Notes: a model not told the origin generated them from the sequence alone. A DNA stretch of 51,673 bases from an uncultured Pelagibacteraceae bacterium (GCA_902581795.1 CACHPL010000005.1:1-51673); one strand, 5' to 3'. Numbered from the stretch's first letter, positions 8,612-18,604 are shown. Numbers and translations are program-made.

Positions 8612-8700
8612 ACTTCCGCAAATAGTAGATTTTGCGGTGCCTTTAGAAATAAAGGGATCGACACTAGTCAGCGAGGGTTCGCCCACTAGTGCGATTGGTG
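8612..8700 (+). promoter_or_regulatory. Structured ffh leader RNA (three hairpins)
   Basis: A relatively G+C-rich, folded stretch between dapF and ffh. Hairpin 1 pairs CCGCAAA (8616-8622) with TTTGCGG (8631-8637). Hairpin 2 is CCTTTA-GAAA-TAAAGG (8640-8655) with a GNRA loop. Hairpin 3 pairs ATCG plus CACTAGT (8657-8668, one bulged A) with ACTAGTG plus CGAT (8685-8695) and is capped by GGG-UUCG-CCC. A conserved structured RNA upstream of ffh was reported from Ca. Pelagibacter ubique and marine metagenomes, and this is most likely that element. Cis-regulation of ffh is inferred from position. It lacks the 4.5S RNA core motifs. Confidence 0.8.
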
Positions 8701-8715
8701 TTGAGAAAATAAAAA

Positions 8716-10062
8716 ATGTTTGAAAATTTAACAAATAAATTAGAAGGAATATTTAATAATTTAAGGAAAGCTCCTTCACTCAATGAAGCCCAAGTAGAAA
8801 CTGGGCTAAAAGAAATCAGGCAGGCACTATTAGATGCTGACGTCGCATTGCCTGTGGTTAAAAAATTTATAGAAGATATAAAACCAAAAGCTGTTGGCCA
8901 AGAAATTATTCGATCTACCTCGCCAGGACAAATGTTGGTCAAAATTGTTTATGATCAATTAGTTGAACTTTTAGGTGGAAAAGCGGAAGGAATAAATCTC
9001 AAAACTGTTCCACCGGCCTCTATATTATTAGTTGGATTACAAGGATCTGGAAAAACGACTACTGCAGTAAAGTTAGCAAAAAATTTAGAAAAAAATTTAA
9101 AGAAAAAAATTTTATTAGTTAGTTTAGATATCTACAGACCGGCAGCACAGGATCAGCTAAAAGTTCTTTGTGAGAAAAATCATCTAAATGTACTTCCAAT
9201 TATTAAAGATCAGTTACCTTTAGATATTGCTCAGAGAGCAATCAATGCTGCAAATTTAGCTGGTACAGATATTATAATTTTTGATACTGCAGGTCGTACT
9301 CAAATTGACCTTAATATGATGTCAGAAATAAAAAATATAAAAGCATCAATCAATCCAGTAGAAACTATTTTGATAGCAGATTCTTTAACAGGTCAGATTG
9401 CAGTAAAATTAGCCAATGAGTTTGATAAAGCCGTAAAGCTTTCTAGCATAATATTAACACGTGTAGATGGCGACGGACGTGGTGGTGCCGCATTAAGTAT
9501 GAAACAAACTACAGGCAAACCAATAAAATTTATTGGTGTGGGAGAAAAAATTGATGATTTAGAACCTTTTCGTCCAGATAGATTAGCAAATAGAATTCTT
9601 GGAATGGGAGATATAGTTTCTTTGGTTGAGAAAGCATCCAAAGATCTTGATGAAGAAAAAATTAGAGATACAGAGGAAAGATTAAAAAAAGGTTCTTTTA
9701 CTTTTGAAGATTATCTGATGCAATTAAAGCAGATGAAAAAAATGGGTGGAATGGAAGGTGTGCTTTCACTTTTACCAGGTGTAGGCAAGGTTAAAGAGCA
9801 AATGCAAAATGCCAATGTAGATGAAAAATTATTATCAGCTAATGAAGCAATAATTTTGTCTATGACTAAAAAAGAGAGGGACAATCCCGATATAATCAGC
9901 GGGTCAAGAAGAAAAAGGATCTCTTTAGGATCCGGAACAGATGTGCAAACAATAAATAGATTATTGAAGCAGTTTAAAATGATGTCAAAGATGATGAAAA
10001 AAATGTCCAAAAGTGGAAACAAAGGAGATATACCTCCTGAACTGTTTAATCAATTGAAATAA
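8716..10062 (+). CDS. ffh: Signal recognition particle protein Ffh (SRP54)
   Basis: GTPase that, with 4.5S RNA, binds signal sequences emerging from ribosomes and delivers them to FtsY. The 448-residue product has the N domain (about 1-95), a G domain with P-loop GLQGSGKTTT from residue 107, DTAGR and TRVDGDGRGG, and a Met-rich M domain (about 325-448) carrying the RNA-binding sequence SGSRRKRISLGSG. The length is normal. It starts downstream of the structured leader with only a weak GAG ahead of the ATG. It begins the rpsP-trmD-rplS run. Confidence 0.98.
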   Translation: MFENLTNKLEGIFNNLRKAPSLNEAQVETGLKEIRQALLDADVALPVVKKFIEDIKPKAVGQEIIRSTSPGQMLVKIVYDQLVELLGGKAEGINLKTVPPASILLVGLQGSGKTTTAVKLAKNLEKNLKKKILLVSLDIYRPAAQDQLKVLCEKNHLNVLPIIKDQLPLDIAQRAINAANLAGTDIIIFDTAGRTQIDLNMMSEIKNIKASINPVETILIADSLTGQIAVKLANEFDKAVKLSSIILTRVDGDGRGGAALSMKQTTGKPIKFIGVGEKIDDLEPFRPDRLANRILGMGDIVSLVEKASKDLDEEKIRDTEERLKKGSFTFEDYLMQLKQMKKMGGMEGVLSLLPGVGKVKEQMQNANVDEKLLSANEAIILSMTKKERDNPDIISGSRRKRISLGSGTDVQTINRLLKQFKMMSKMMKKMSKSGNKGDIPPELFNQLK

Positions 10063-10075
10063 AAGAAAGGAAGAT

Positions 10076-10474
10076 ATGTTAAAAATAAGATTATCAATGA
10101 TTGGAGCAAAAAAGAGACCGATATACAAAATTGTTGTAGCAGATAGCAGATTCCCAAGAGATGGAAGATTTATTGAAAAGATAGGACTTTTTAATCCACT
10201 TCTTCCAAAAGAAAAAAAAGAGAGAATTAAAATTGAAACAGAAAGAGTAAAGCACTGGTTAAGCAAAGGAGCAAAACCAACATTAAGAGTTTCTAGAATT
10301 TTGGGTGAAGTAAAAATTATACAAATGCCAAAGCCTGGAAATAATCCTATTAAAGCAGTTCCAAAAAAAGAGAGAAAGAAGGACGGCAAAGAAGAACCAA
10401 AAAAAGAAGCTCCAAAACAGGAAGCTAAAAAAGAAGAACCAAAAAAAGAAGAAAAAAAAAAGGAGAAAAAATAA
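10076..10474 (+). CDS. rpsP: 30S ribosomal protein S16 with long charged tail
   Basis: Small-subunit ribosomal protein needed for early 30S assembly. Residues 1 to about 85 are the S16 core (MLKIRLSMIGAKKRPIYKIV, then DSRFPRDGRFIEKIG). The remaining 45 or so residues form a low-complexity Lys/Glu/Pro tail with KKEEPKKEE-type repeats, making 132 residues where E. coli S16 has about 82. AAGGAAG lies just ahead of the ATG as a ribosome binding site. The last base overlaps the next gene's ATG (TAATG). Confidence 0.97.
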   Translation: MLKIRLSMIGAKKRPIYKIVVADSRFPRDGRFIEKIGLFNPLLPKEKKERIKIETERVKHWLSKGAKPTLRVSRILGEVKIIQMPKPGNNPIKAVPKKERKKDGKEEPKKEAPKQEAKKEEPKKEEKKKEKK

Positions 10475-10794
10475 TGTCGGTAATACAAAAATTAGTAAAA
10501 GCTATAAACGACGGTGACTCAAACAGTGCAAAAGAAATTATGCACGATGATTTTAAATTTCTAATGCATGCATCTGGGAAAACATTGTCTAAAGATGATG
10601 TAGTTAAATGGATTGGAATGAAAGATGTCAAATTAGATAAAGAGAGAGTTCTTTTTGAAAACAACGAAGTTGCATTTATGCATGCTATTGCAAGTTTTAA
10701 GGATGGTAACAAAGAAGCAGTCATGTCTTATTATAAATTTAAAGATGGAAAAATAGTGCACCAAGAAACTGGCGCAACCAAACTGTCCAAGTAA
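10474..10794 (+). CDS. Small NTF2/SnoaL-like protein, unknown function
   Basis: A 106-residue protein with the pattern of a one-domain NTF2/SnoaL-like fold: an N-terminal helix followed by DGDSNSAKEIMHDDFKF, a central segment with FENNEVAFMHAIASF and a C-terminal strand region ending in YYKFKDGKIVHQETG. Members act as small enzymes or ligand-binding domains, and no catalytic role can be assigned here. It overlaps rpsP by one base and is followed by trmD eight bases later. It therefore sits exactly where rimM is normally found but shows no RimM PRC-barrel features. Confidence 0.72.
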   Translation: MSVIQKLVKAINDGDSNSAKEIMHDDFKFLMHASGKTLSKDDVVKWIGMKDVKLDKERVLFENNEVAFMHAIASFKDGNKEAVMSYYKFKDGKIVHQETGATKLSK

Positions 10795-10802
10795 AAAAAA
10801 TA

Positions 10803-11495
10803 ATGTGGAAAGCTCGAGTATTCACTTTGTACCCAGAAATTTTTCCCGGACCTTTAAGTAAAGGTCTTTATGGAAAAGCTTTAAAAAAAAAATGGGATTT
10901 AGAAGTGGTAAATATTCGAGATTCTGCAACAGACAAACATAAAACTGTAGACGATACACCATTTGGAGGAGGAAGCGGAATGCTTTTGAAGCCAGATATT
11001 TTAAGTAAGTCTTTAGATGAAAATATAAAAAAAAGGGAAAGAGTATTATATCTTTCTCCAAAAGGAAAAAAATTTGATCAAAAAATTGCAAAAGAAATAT
11101 GTATGGAACAAACTATTAATTTATTATGTGGTCATTTCGAGGGAGTAGATGAGCGCATATTAGGCACAAGAAATATTGAAGAAATCAGTATCGGAGATTA
11201 TATTTTGTCCGGAGGAGAGTCAGCCTGTTTTGTAGTTATAGATGCAGTTTTAAGATTACTCCCAGGAGTGTTAGGGAATGATAAATCTAAAAATGAAGAA
11301 ACTTTTGAAAATGATCTGTTGGAATACCCTCAGTATACAAAACCTCAGATTTGGGAAAAAAAAAGCGTACCAGAAGTATTATTATCAGGCGATCATAGTA
11401 AAATTAAGGACTGGCGTTTATCTCAATCAAAGGATATAACACGTCGCCGAAGACCTGATTTGTGGAAAAAATATTTAGATAAAGAAAAAAAATGA
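10803..11495 (+). CDS. trmD: tRNA (guanine37-N1)-methyltransferase
   Basis: Methylates N1 of G37 in tRNAs reading CNN codons, preventing +1 frameshifting. The 230-residue product has the SPOUT features of Trm[13 protein letters not shown] at the N terminus, [11 protein letters not shown] (54-64), the cofactor knot with [11 protein letters not shown] and [11 protein letters not shown], and the C-terminal [13 protein letters not shown] block. It overlaps rplS by four bases (ATGA), so the two are coupled. Confidence 0.97.
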   Translation: MWKARVFTLYPEIFPGPLSKGLYGKALKKKWDLEVVNIRDSATDKHKTVDDTPFGGGSGMLLKPDILSKSLDENIKKRERVLYLSPKGKKFDQKIAKEICMEQTINLLCGHFEGVDERILGTRNIEEISIGDYILSGGESACFVVIDAVLRLLPGVLGNDKSKNEETFENDLLEYPQYTKPQIWEKKSVPEVLLSGDHSKIKDWRLSQSKDITRRRRPDLWKKYLDKEKK

Positions 11496-11998
11496 AAAAT
11501 ATAGAAGATATAAATAAAGCGAGTGTTGAAAAAATTGCTTCAAACAAAAAGATACCAGAATTTTTTCCAGGAGACACTATTCGTGTTGGTGTAAGAATAG
11601 TAGAGGGTAAAAGAGAGAGAATTCAAAATTTTGAGGGAGTATGTATTGCTAAAAAAAACAGAGATATAAATTCTTCGTTCACTGTTAGAAAAATCTCTTT
11701 TGGGGAAGGCGTTGAAAGAACCTTTGCGTTATACAGTCCAGTAGTAAGTTCAATAAAAGTTGTTAGATCAGGAAAAGTTAGAAGAGCCAAATTATATTAT
11801 TTACGTGATAGAAAAGGAAAATCAGCTAGAATTGCAGAAAAAATAAAAAAAAATATTGGAATTGAAGTTGAAGTTAAAGATCCTATTGTAGAAGATTCAA
11901 CACAAGAAATTTCATCTGATAAAAAAGAAGAAACTTCAGAAAATAAAAAAACCTTAGAAAAAAAAGAAATTAAAAAACAAGATATTCAAAAAAAATAA
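11492..11998 (+). CDS. rplS: 50S ribosomal protein L19 with charged C-terminal tail
   Basis: Large-subunit protein at the 30S-50S interface. The core (about residues 1-120) shows [31 protein letters not shown] and [19 protein letters not shown]. It is followed by about 45 extra residues rich in Lys, Glu, Ser and Thr, giving 168 residues against about 115 in E. coli. It overlaps the trmD stop by four bases and is the last gene of the ffh-rplS group; leuC begins six bases later with no terminator between. Confidence 0.97.
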   Translation: MKNIEDINKASVEKIASNKKIPEFFPGDTIRVGVRIVEGKRERIQNFEGVCIAKKNRDINSSFTVRKISFGEGVERTFALYSPVVSSIKVVRSGKVRRAKLYYLRDRKGKSARIAEKIKKNIGIEVEVKDPIVEDSTQEISSDKKEETSENKKTLEKKEIKKQDIQKK

Positions 11999-12004
11999 TT
12001 TCTA

Positions 12005-13408
12005 ATGTCAAAAACTTTATACGATAAAATTTGGGATGAGCATCTTGTTCATCAACAAGATGACGGAACATCCCTTCTCTATGTGGATAGACATCTAGTT
12101 CACGAAGTAACAAGTCCTCAAGCATTTGAAGGTTTAAGAATGAACCAAAGAAAAGTTAGACAACCTCGTCTAACCTTAGCAGTTGCTGATCATAATGTTC
12201 CTACAACGGATAGATCCAAAGGTATAAGTGACCAGGAGTCTAAATTACAGGTTGATACTTTGAGAAAAAATTGTGATGAATTTGGCGTACCTCTCTTCGA
12301 TATGAATGATGAAAGGCAAGGTATAGTTCATATTATAGGGCCAGAACAAGGCTTCACACAACCAGGAACAATTATAGTTTGTGGAGACAGTCATACAGCA
12401 ACTCATGGAGCTTTCGGCGCGCTTGCCTTCGGGATTGGTACTTCTGAAGTCGAACATGTCCTTGCTACTCAGACTTTAATTCAAAAAAAATCCAAAAATC
12501 TTCTTCTAAAAGTAAATGGAAAAATTCCAATTGGAGTGACGGCTAAAGATGTGATTTTAAAAATTATCGGATCAATTGGCACGGCAGGAGGAACAGGTTT
12601 TGTTATAGAGTATGCTGGAGATGTTATAAAAAATTTAAGTATAGAGGAAAGAATGACCATTTGTAATATGACAATAGAAGGCGGAGCTAGAGCTGGTTTA
12701 ATACAACCGGACGAAAAGACCTTTCAATATTTAGAAGGCAGACCAATGTCACCAAAAAAAGATAATTGGAAAAAAGCTATAGACTATTGGAGCAAACTAA
12801 AGTCCGATGATAATTGTAAATTTGATAAAGAAATAATAATTAATGGTAACGATATTGTTCCACAGGTTACTTGGGGAACCTCACCACAGGATGTAGTTCC
12901 AGTTAACGGATCAGTACCTGATCCAAAAAAAGAAAAAGATAAGGACAGACGAATTGCTATGGAAAGAGCACTAGAATATATGGGATTAAAGCCTCATACA
13001 AAAATGACTGAAATAAAAATTGATAAAGTTTTTATCGGTAGCTGTACCAATGGAAGAATTCAAGATTTGAGAGAAGCAGCAAAACTTCTTAAAAATAAAA
13101 AAATTGCAGGACACGTTAATGCTATGGTTGTTCCTGGTTCTGGACTTGTAAAAAATCAGGCAGAGCAAGAGGGTTTAGATAAGATTTTTAAAAATTCAGG
13201 ATTTGAGTGGAGAGAACCAGGCTGCTCTATGTGTCTAGGAATGAATGAAGACCAACTAAAACCTAGAGAGCGATGTGCTTCAACATCTAACAGAAATTTT
13301 GAGGGAAGGCAGGGACGTGGAGGAAGAACACATCTTGTGAGTCCCGCTATGGCAGCAGCTGCCGCTATTGAAGGTCGATTATCTGACGTTAGAAAGTTTG
13401 ATATCTAA
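12005..13408 (+). CDS. leuC: 3-isopropylmalate dehydratase large subunit
   Basis: With LeuD it isomerises 2-isopropylmalate to 3-isopropylmalate in leucine synthesis. The 467-residue protein carries the [4Fe-4S] ligands Cys347 (IGSCTNGR), Cys407 and Cys410 (GCSMC), the same spacing as E. coli LeuC, plus the substrate-side motifs [16 protein letters not shown] (30-45) and [20 protein letters not shown]. The separate small subunit gene follows immediately, excluding aconitase. I see no leucine leader peptide or attenuator; the gene follows rplS directly. Confidence 0.98.
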   Translation: MSKTLYDKIWDEHLVHQQDDGTSLLYVDRHLVHEVTSPQAFEGLRMNQRKVRQPRLTLAVADHNVPTTDRSKGISDQESKLQVDTLRKNCDEFGVPLFDMNDERQGIVHIIGPEQGFTQPGTIIVCGDSHTATHGAFGALAFGIGTSEVEHVLATQTLIQKKSKNLLLKVNGKIPIGVTAKDVILKIIGSIGTAGGTGFVIEYAGDVIKNLSIEERMTICNMTIEGGARAGLIQPDEKTFQYLEGRPMSPKKDNWKKAIDYWSKLKSDDNCKFDKEIIINGNDIVPQVTWGTSPQDVVPVNGSVPDPKKEKDKDRRIAMERALEYMGLKPHTKMTEIKIDKVFIGSCTNGRIQDLREAAKLLKNKKIAGHVNAMVVPGSGLVKNQAEQEGLDKIFKNSGFEWREPGCSMCLGMNEDQLKPRERCASTSNRNFEGRQGRGGRTHLVSPAMAAAAAIEGRLSDVRKFDI

Positions 13409-13409
13409 A

Positions 13410-14006
13410 ATGGATAAGTTTACTCAAGTCAAAAGTATACCAGCCTATATTTCATTAATGAATATAGATACAGATAAAATTATTCCCAAACAGTTCCTAA
13501 AAACTATTAAAAGATCTGGTTTAGGTAAAAGCCTGTTCTACGAAATGAGATTTGATGAAAAAGGTAATCCCGTAAATGGATTTATTCTAGATCAAGAACC
13601 ATTTAAAAATTCAAAAATATTGATTGCAGGAAAAAATTTTGGCTGTGGATCTTCAAGAGAGCATGCGCCCTGGGCCCTGCTTGATTTTGGTATAAAGGTC
13701 ATAATAAGCGAGAGTTTTGCAGATATTTTTTATAATAATTGTTTTAAAAATGGCATATTGCCAGTTATTGCTGATGAAAATATTATCAATGAGCTATCAG
13801 AATATTCTTCTAGAAAAGAAAATATAGAAGTAAAACTTTATGAACAGGAGATTATTTACGGTAATAAATCTTATAAATTTAAATTAGATTCCTTTAAAAA
13901 GAAATGTCTATTAGAAGGCTTAGACGACATTGCTTTGTCACTAACAAAAGATGAAAATATAAAAAACTTTGAGAAGAAAATATTTCAAAGTAAACCATGG
14001 CTTTAA
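13410..14006 (+). CDS. leuD: 3-isopropylmalate dehydratase small subunit
   Basis: Swivelling small subunit of isopropylmalate isomerase. From the ATG at 13410, one base after the leuC stop, it has 198 residues. Motifs include [16 protein letters not shown] and the [22 protein letters not shown] block that defines LeuD. An upstream extension in the same frame reaches back into leuC but would add 14 unrelated residues, so the ATG at 13410 is chosen. Confidence 0.97.
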   Translation: MDKFTQVKSIPAYISLMNIDTDKIIPKQFLKTIKRSGLGKSLFYEMRFDEKGNPVNGFILDQEPFKNSKILIAGKNFGCGSSREHAPWALLDFGIKVIISESFADIFYNNCFKNGILPVIADENIINELSEYSSRKENIEVKLYEQEIIYGNKSYKFKLDSFKKKCLLEGLDDIALSLTKDENIKNFEKKIFQSKPWL

Positions 14007-14007
14007 A

Positions 14008-15111
14008 ATGTCAGTAAATCAAAAAAAAATATTATTATTACCAGGTGATGGCATTGGTCCAGAAGTAGTTGGGGAAACTAAAAAAGTTATTGATTGGTTT
14101 AACAAAAAAAAATCATTAGATTTTAAAATTGATCAAGATTTAATTGGAGGCGCTGCCATTGACAAACATGGGGTTCCAATAACTGATGAAGTGTTTTATA
14201 GAGCATTGGAGAGTGACGCAGTAATCGTTGGTGCTTGTGGTGGGCCTCAGTACGATAAATTAGAATTTTCAAAAAAACCTGAAAGAGCTCTTCTTAAATT
14301 AAGAAAGGAATTAAAACTATTTGCTAATTTAAGACCAGCAATCTGTTTTAAAGAACTTGTGGATGCATCTACTCTTAAACCGGAAATAGTTTCAGGTCTT
14401 GACATTTTAATAGTGAGAGAATTAACAGGTGGAATTTATTTTGGTGAACCTAGAGGAGTAAAGCCTATAGAAAATGGAGAACGAAGAGGAATTAATACCC
14501 ACGTTTACACTACAAAAGAAATTAAAAGAATAGCAAAAGTTGCTTTTGAGCTAGCTGGTAAAAGAAATAATAAAGTAACTTCTTGTGAAAAATCTAATGT
14601 AATGGAGGCGGGGGTTCTATGGAGAGAGGAAGTACAAAATTTAAAAGATAAAGAATATAAAAAAATCGAGTTAAATCATATGCTGGCTGATAATTGTGCG
14701 ATGCAACTTTTGAGAAACCCAAAGCAATTTGATGTAATTCTAGCAGATAATTTATTTGGAGACATGCTGTCTGATGAAGCGGCAATGTTGACAGGTTCTC
14801 TTGGATTATTGCCTTCGGCTTCAATAGGAGACAAAGACAAGAAAGGAAGAATGAAATCTCTTTATGAACCTGTGCATGGTTCCGCACCAGATATCGCTGG
14901 AAAAAATATTTCAAATCCTATAGCAACAATCTTGAGTTTTTCTATGGCTTTAAAATATTCTCTTGGTCTTGAAAAAGAATCTATTTCCTTAGACAAGGCT
15001 GTTGAAAAAACCTTGGAAGATGGTTTGAGAACCCCTGATATAATGTCAAAAGGAAAGAAAAAGGTGTCTACCTCAGATATGGGAGATGCAATTGTATCAA
15101 ATTTAAATTAA
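14008..15111 (+). CDS. leuB: 3-isopropylmalate dehydrogenase
   Basis: NAD-dependent oxidative decarboxylation of 3-isopropylmalate, the third leucine-specific step. From the ATG at 14008, one base after the leuD stop, the protein has 367 residues, normal for LeuB. It shows [12 protein letters not shown] at the N terminus, [19 protein letters not shown]-like [13 protein letters not shown], the metal-binding [13 protein letters not shown] and the adenine-binding [18 protein letters not shown]. It completes leuCDB. Confidence 0.98.
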   Translation: MSVNQKKILLLPGDGIGPEVVGETKKVIDWFNKKKSLDFKIDQDLIGGAAIDKHGVPITDEVFYRALESDAVIVGACGGPQYDKLEFSKKPERALLKLRKELKLFANLRPAICFKELVDASTLKPEIVSGLDILIVRELTGGIYFGEPRGVKPIENGERRGINTHVYTTKEIKRIAKVAFELAGKRNNKVTSCEKSNVMEAGVLWREEVQNLKDKEYKKIELNHMLADNCAMQLLRNPKQFDVILADNLFGDMLSDEAAMLTGSLGLLPSASIGDKDKKGRMKSLYEPVHGSAPDIAGKNISNPIATILSFSMALKYSLGLEKESISLDKAVEKTLEDGLRTPDIMSKGKKKVSTSDMGDAIVSNLN

Positions 15112-15123
15112 AATACTCTTAAG

Positions 15124-16131
15124 ATGAAATTAGCTATAATTGGCGCAACCGGCAATGTCGGAAGAAAAACTATCGAAATTTTAGAAAAATCAAAAATAAA
15201 AATTTCAAAATTATTTCTCATAGCTTCAGAAAAGAGCGAAGGAAAAAAAATTAAGTTTAAAGGAAATACAATAGAAATTGAAAGTTTGGAAAAATATGAT
15301 TTTTCAAATGCTCCAATTACTTTTTTTGCAGCTGGAAGTAAAATATCTGAAGAATGGGTGCCAAAAGCTAGTAAAAAAACTATTGTCATTGATAATTCTA
15401 AATTTTTTAGAATGGACAAAGAGGTTCCCTTGATAGTTCCCGAGGTTAATCCAGAAAAACTAGCTATGTATAAAAACAAAAATATAATTGCCAATCCTAA
15501 TTGTTCTACAATTCAAATGGTTGTTGCTTTAAAACCTTTGCATGATAATTTTAATATAAAAAGAGTAGTGGTATCCACTTATCAATCGGTTTCTGGAGCA
15601 GGTAAAGCACCAATGGATGAGTTATTGAGTCAATCAAAAGAATATTTGAATAAAAAAAAAATTAATTCTAAAAATTTTACAAAACAAATTGCATTTAATT
15701 TGATCCCCCATATTGATGAATTTGTAGAAGAAGGATACACAAAGGAAGAGTGGAAAATGATTAATGAAACTAAAAAAATTCTTGATCCAAAAATAAATTT
15801 AACAGCAACCTGTGTAAGAGTTCCAGTAATGGTGTCACATGCAGAGTCAATTAATGTTGAGTTTGAAAAAGTATTCGATATTCGTAAAGTAAAAGAGATT
15901 TTAAATAAGTCAAAAGGGTGTAAAGTTTTAGATGAAAGAAAAGATGGGGGATATATCACTCCCGTTGAGGCTGAAAATAGTTATTTTACTTTTATTTCTA
16001 GAATTAGAAAGGACAACTCTAATGATAAATCAATCAATATGTGGGTCGTTTCTGACAATTTACTAAAAGGAGCCGCATTGAATACAGTACAAATTGCAGA
16101 AAAATTAATGACTGATTATTATGGAAAATAA
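15124..16131 (+). CDS. asd: Aspartate-semialdehyde dehydrogenase
   Basis: Reduces aspartyl phosphate to aspartate semialdehyde for lysine/diaminopimelate, threonine and methionine synthesis. The 335-residue product has the NADP-binding GATGNVGRK (8-15), nucleophile Cys127 in NPNCSTIQ, the substrate motif TYQSVSGAGK and the base His239 in VPVMVSHAES. It supplies the pathways of DapF and MetX, also encoded in this window. Its end overlaps the sdhC start by 11 bases. Confidence 0.97.
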   Translation: MKLAIIGATGNVGRKTIEILEKSKIKISKLFLIASEKSEGKKIKFKGNTIEIESLEKYDFSNAPITFFAAGSKISEEWVPKASKKTIVIDNSKFFRMDKEVPLIVPEVNPEKLAMYKNKNIIANPNCSTIQMVVALKPLHDNFNIKRVVVSTYQSVSGAGKAPMDELLSQSKEYLNKKKINSKNFTKQIAFNLIPHIDEFVEEGYTKEEWKMINETKKILDPKINLTATCVRVPVMVSHAESINVEFEKVFDIRKVKEILNKSKGCKVLDERKDGGYITPVEAENSYFTFISRIRKDNSNDKSINMWVVSDNLLKGAALNTVQIAEKLMTDYYGK

Positions 16132-16498
16132 AAACAATCCATTATCACCACATCTTCAAGTTTATAGGTGGCATATATCTTCTCTTCTATCAATAACGCA
16201 TAGAATTGTGGGAATTATAAATTTTGTTTGTATAATTTTTTTATTATCTTTATTAATTTTAAGCGAGTTTAACAACTATAATTTTAAAATTATAGCACAG
16301 TCTTTTTTTGGAAAATTTTTTATTATTTCTCTTTGTTGGTCGTTTAGTTTTCAAATTCTAAATGAAATTAGACATTTAGCATGGGATATGGGATATGGAT
16401 TTGAATTAAAGGTGGCTAAAATTACAGGTATGGCAACTATATTTGGTTCATTTATTTTATCAATTTTATTTTATTTCATTGGAAAGGTCTTTTTTTAA
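16121..16498 (+). CDS. sdhC: Succinate dehydrogenase cytochrome b556 subunit
   Basis: Membrane anchor subunit of complex II, binding heme b and ubiquinone with SdhD. The 125-residue product has three membrane helices and the family motifs SPHLQVYRWHISSLLSITHR (9-28) near the quinone site and EIRHLAWDMG, where the His is the usual heme ligand. It starts inside asd, suggesting read-through expression with the amino acid genes upstream. Confidence 0.95.
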   Translation: MENKNNPLSPHLQVYRWHISSLLSITHRIVGIINFVCIIFLLSLLILSEFNNYNFKIIAQSFFGKFFIISLCWSFSFQILNEIRHLAWDMGYGFELKVAKITGMATIFGSFILSILFYFIGKVFF

Positions 16499-16499
16499 T

Positions 16500-16823
16500 A
16501 TGATTAAGGCAACTAGAAAATGGTTAGCTATAAAAATTTCTTCAGGCTTATTAATTCCTTTTATGATTTGGTTTATCGTAAGTCTTGTATCTTTATTTAA
16601 TGCTAACAGTTCTCAACTATCATCATTTCTTTCGGATGTCACAAACAAGATTGCTTTATCTTTATTCCTTGTGGTAGCTTTTACCTTTTATACACTAACT
16701 ATAAGTGAGGTTTTTGAAGATTATATAAACAATTCGAAACTCAAAAATGCCGCAAACAGAACACTTGTTTTATTTAGTATAGTGTTCACATTAGTAGTAA
16801 TTATATTTTTAATTAATATTTAA
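16500..16823 (+). CDS. sdhD: Succinate dehydrogenase membrane anchor subunit
   Basis: Second hydrophobic anchor of complex II. The ATG at 16500, one base after the sdhC stop, gives 107 residues with three membrane helices. A longer reading frame starting inside sdhC is not needed. [21 protein letters not shown] at the N terminus and the following position before sdhA identify it; sequence conservation is otherwise low, which is normal for SdhD. Confidence 0.9.
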   Translation: MIKATRKWLAIKISSGLLIPFMIWFIVSLVSLFNANSSQLSSFLSDVTNKIALSLFLVVAFTFYTLTISEVFEDYINNSKLKNAANRTLVLFSIVFTLVVIIFLINI

Positions 16824-16828
16824 CTTTT

Positions 16829-18604
16829 ATGAGCGCATACAAAATTATAGATCACGAATATGACGTAGTTGTATTAGGGGCTGGAGGATCAGGTTTGAGA
16901 GCTGCCGTAGGTCTTTCAGAAGCTGGTTTAAAAACTGCTTGTATCTCAAAAGTGTTTCCAACTAGAAGTCATACTTCAGCTGCTCAAGGAGGCATATCAG
17001 CTGCCCTTGGAAATATGGGCGAGGATGACTGGAGATGGCATATGTACGATACAGTTAAAGGATCTGATTGGCTAGGTGATCAAGATGCAATTGAACATTT
17101 ATGTAAAGAGGCGCCTAAAGCGGTAATTGAACTGGAGAAGTATGGTGTTCCGTTTAGTAGAACTAAAGAAGGAAAAATTTATCAAAGAGCTTTTGGAGGA
17201 ATGACAAAAAATTTTGGAAATGAGTCGGTTCAAAGAACTTGTGCAGCAGCCGATAGAACTGGGCATGCAATTTTACACACATTGTATGGCCAAGCTCTTA
17301 AACATAATACCGAATTTTTTATAGAATATTTTGCCTTAGACCTACTAATGAAAAAAGGGGAGTGTAAAGGTTTAATAGCTTGGAATTTAAATGATGGAAC
17401 TATCCATAGATTTAAATCTCACATAACAATACTTGCAACAGGTGGGTACGGAAAAGTTTATTATACAGCTACATCCGCACATACTTGTACTGGTGATGGT
17501 AATGGAATGGCCTTGAGAGCAGGATTGCCTTTACAAGATATGGAATTTGTTCAGTTTCATCCAACAGGAATCTATGGAGTAGGAACTTTAATATCTGAAG
17601 GCGTGAGAGGAGAAGGCGGTTTCCTTTTAAACTCAAAAGGAGAGAGGTTTATGGAAAGATACGCTCCAAAGGCAAAAGATTTAGCTTCTAGGGATGTAGT
17701 TAGTAGATCAATTGCAGTAGAAATTAATGAAGGAAGGGGTGTTGGAAAAAATAAAGATTATGTAAATCTGCACCTAGATCATTTAGATCCGAAAGTTATA
17801 GAGGAGAGATTGCCTGGAATTGCAGAGTCAGCAAAAACATTTTGTGAAGTTGATGTTAGAAAAGATCCTATTCCAGTAGTTCCCACAGTTCATTACAACA
17901 TGGGAGGAATACCAACAAATTATAAAGCCGAGGTTTTAACCATGAATGGAAAAGAGTCTACAGTTCCGGGACTAATGGCTATAGGAGAGGCTGCATGCGT
18001 TTCTGTTCATGGAGCAAATAGATTAGGATCAAATTCTTTAATAGATTTAGTAGTCTTTGGAAAATCAGCTGCAAATAGAGCTGCAGAACTTATTAAACCT
18101 GGCATACCTCATGAAACCGTCCCTCAAAGTGAGACAGACAAATGCTTAGACAGATTTGATAAACTTCGTAATTCATCTGGTTCTACAAAAACTTCTGAAC
18201 TTAGATTGTCTATGCAAAGAACAATGCAATCTAAATGTGCGGTTTTTAGAACAGAAAAAACATTAAAACAAGGAATGGATCAAATAAGAGAACCCTTTAA
18301 AGGAATGACAGACATCTCTGTTTCTGATAAGTCATTGCTGTTTAATACAGATCTTGTTGAAACCTTGGAATTTGATAATCTTATAAGACAGGCGATGACA
18401 ACAATAGATTCAGCGTATCACAGGAAAGAAAGTAGAGGGGCTCATGCAAGAGAGGATTTTAAGAATAGAGATGATAAAAAATATATGACCCACTCTCTAG
18501 CTTGGCAAAAAGGAAATGAAGTTAAAGTATCTTATAGACCGGTTCACGCAAAAACTTTGACAAACGATGTGCAATATTTTCCACCCAGGGAGAGAGTATA
18601 TTGA
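16829..18604 (+). CDS. sdhA: Succinate dehydrogenase flavoprotein subunit
   Basis: Catalytic subunit oxidising succinate to fumarate in the TCA cycle and respiratory chain. The 591-residue protein has the FAD dinucleotide fold [13 protein letters not shown] (14-26), the FAD-linked histidine His48 in [11 protein letters not shown], the catalytic HPTGIYG and GEGGFLLN regions and [11 protein letters not shown]. The stop codon shares a base with the sdhB ATG (TGATG). Confidence 0.99.
   Translation: MSAYKIIDHEYDVVVLGAGGSGLRAAVGLSEAGLKTACISKVFPTRSHTSAAQGGISAALGNMGEDDWRWHMYDTVKGSDWLGDQDAIEHLCKEAPKAVIELEKYGVPFSRTKEGKIYQRAFGGMTKNFGNESVQRTCAAADRTGHAILHTLYGQALKHNTEFFIEYFALDLLMKKGECKGLIAWNLNDGTIHRFKSHITILATGGYGKVYYTATSAHTCTGDGNGMALRAGLPLQDMEFVQFHPTGIYGVGTLISEGVRGEGGFLLNSKGERFMERYAPKAKDLASRDVVSRSIAVEINEGRGVGKNKDYVNLHLDHLDPKVIEERLPGIAESAKTFCEVDVRKDPIPVVPTVHYNMGGIPTNYKAEVLTMNGKESTVPGLMAIGEAACVSVHGANRLGSNSLIDLVVFGKSAANRAAELIKPGIPHETVPQSETDKCLDRFDKLRNSSGSTKTSELRLSMQRTMQSKCAVFRTEKTLKQGMDQIREPFKGMTDISVSDKSLLFNTDLVETLEFDNLIRQAMTTIDSAYHRKESRGAHAREDFKNRDDKKYMTHSLAWQKGNEVKVSYRPVHAKTLTNDVQYFPPRERVY

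Noticed and set aside
8675-8684. tRNA or tmRNA T-arm (GGGTTCG)
   Set aside because: The GGGTTCG is part of a UUCG tetraloop hairpin; there is no seven-base T loop, no acceptor stem and no anticodon arm around it.
8606-8700. 4.5S SRP RNA gene next to ffh
   Set aside because: Position and length are tempting, but the GGAA-capped domain IV with its AGCAG side and the GGUCAGG-type strand are not present on either strand. The folded stretch fits the ffh leader instead.
11999-12004. Leucine attenuator before leuC
   Set aside because: Only six bases separate rplS from leuC, so there is no room for a leader peptide and terminator.
12005-13408. Aconitase instead of LeuC
   Set aside because: The protein is 467 residues, has LeuC cysteine positions, and is followed by separate leuD and leuB genes.
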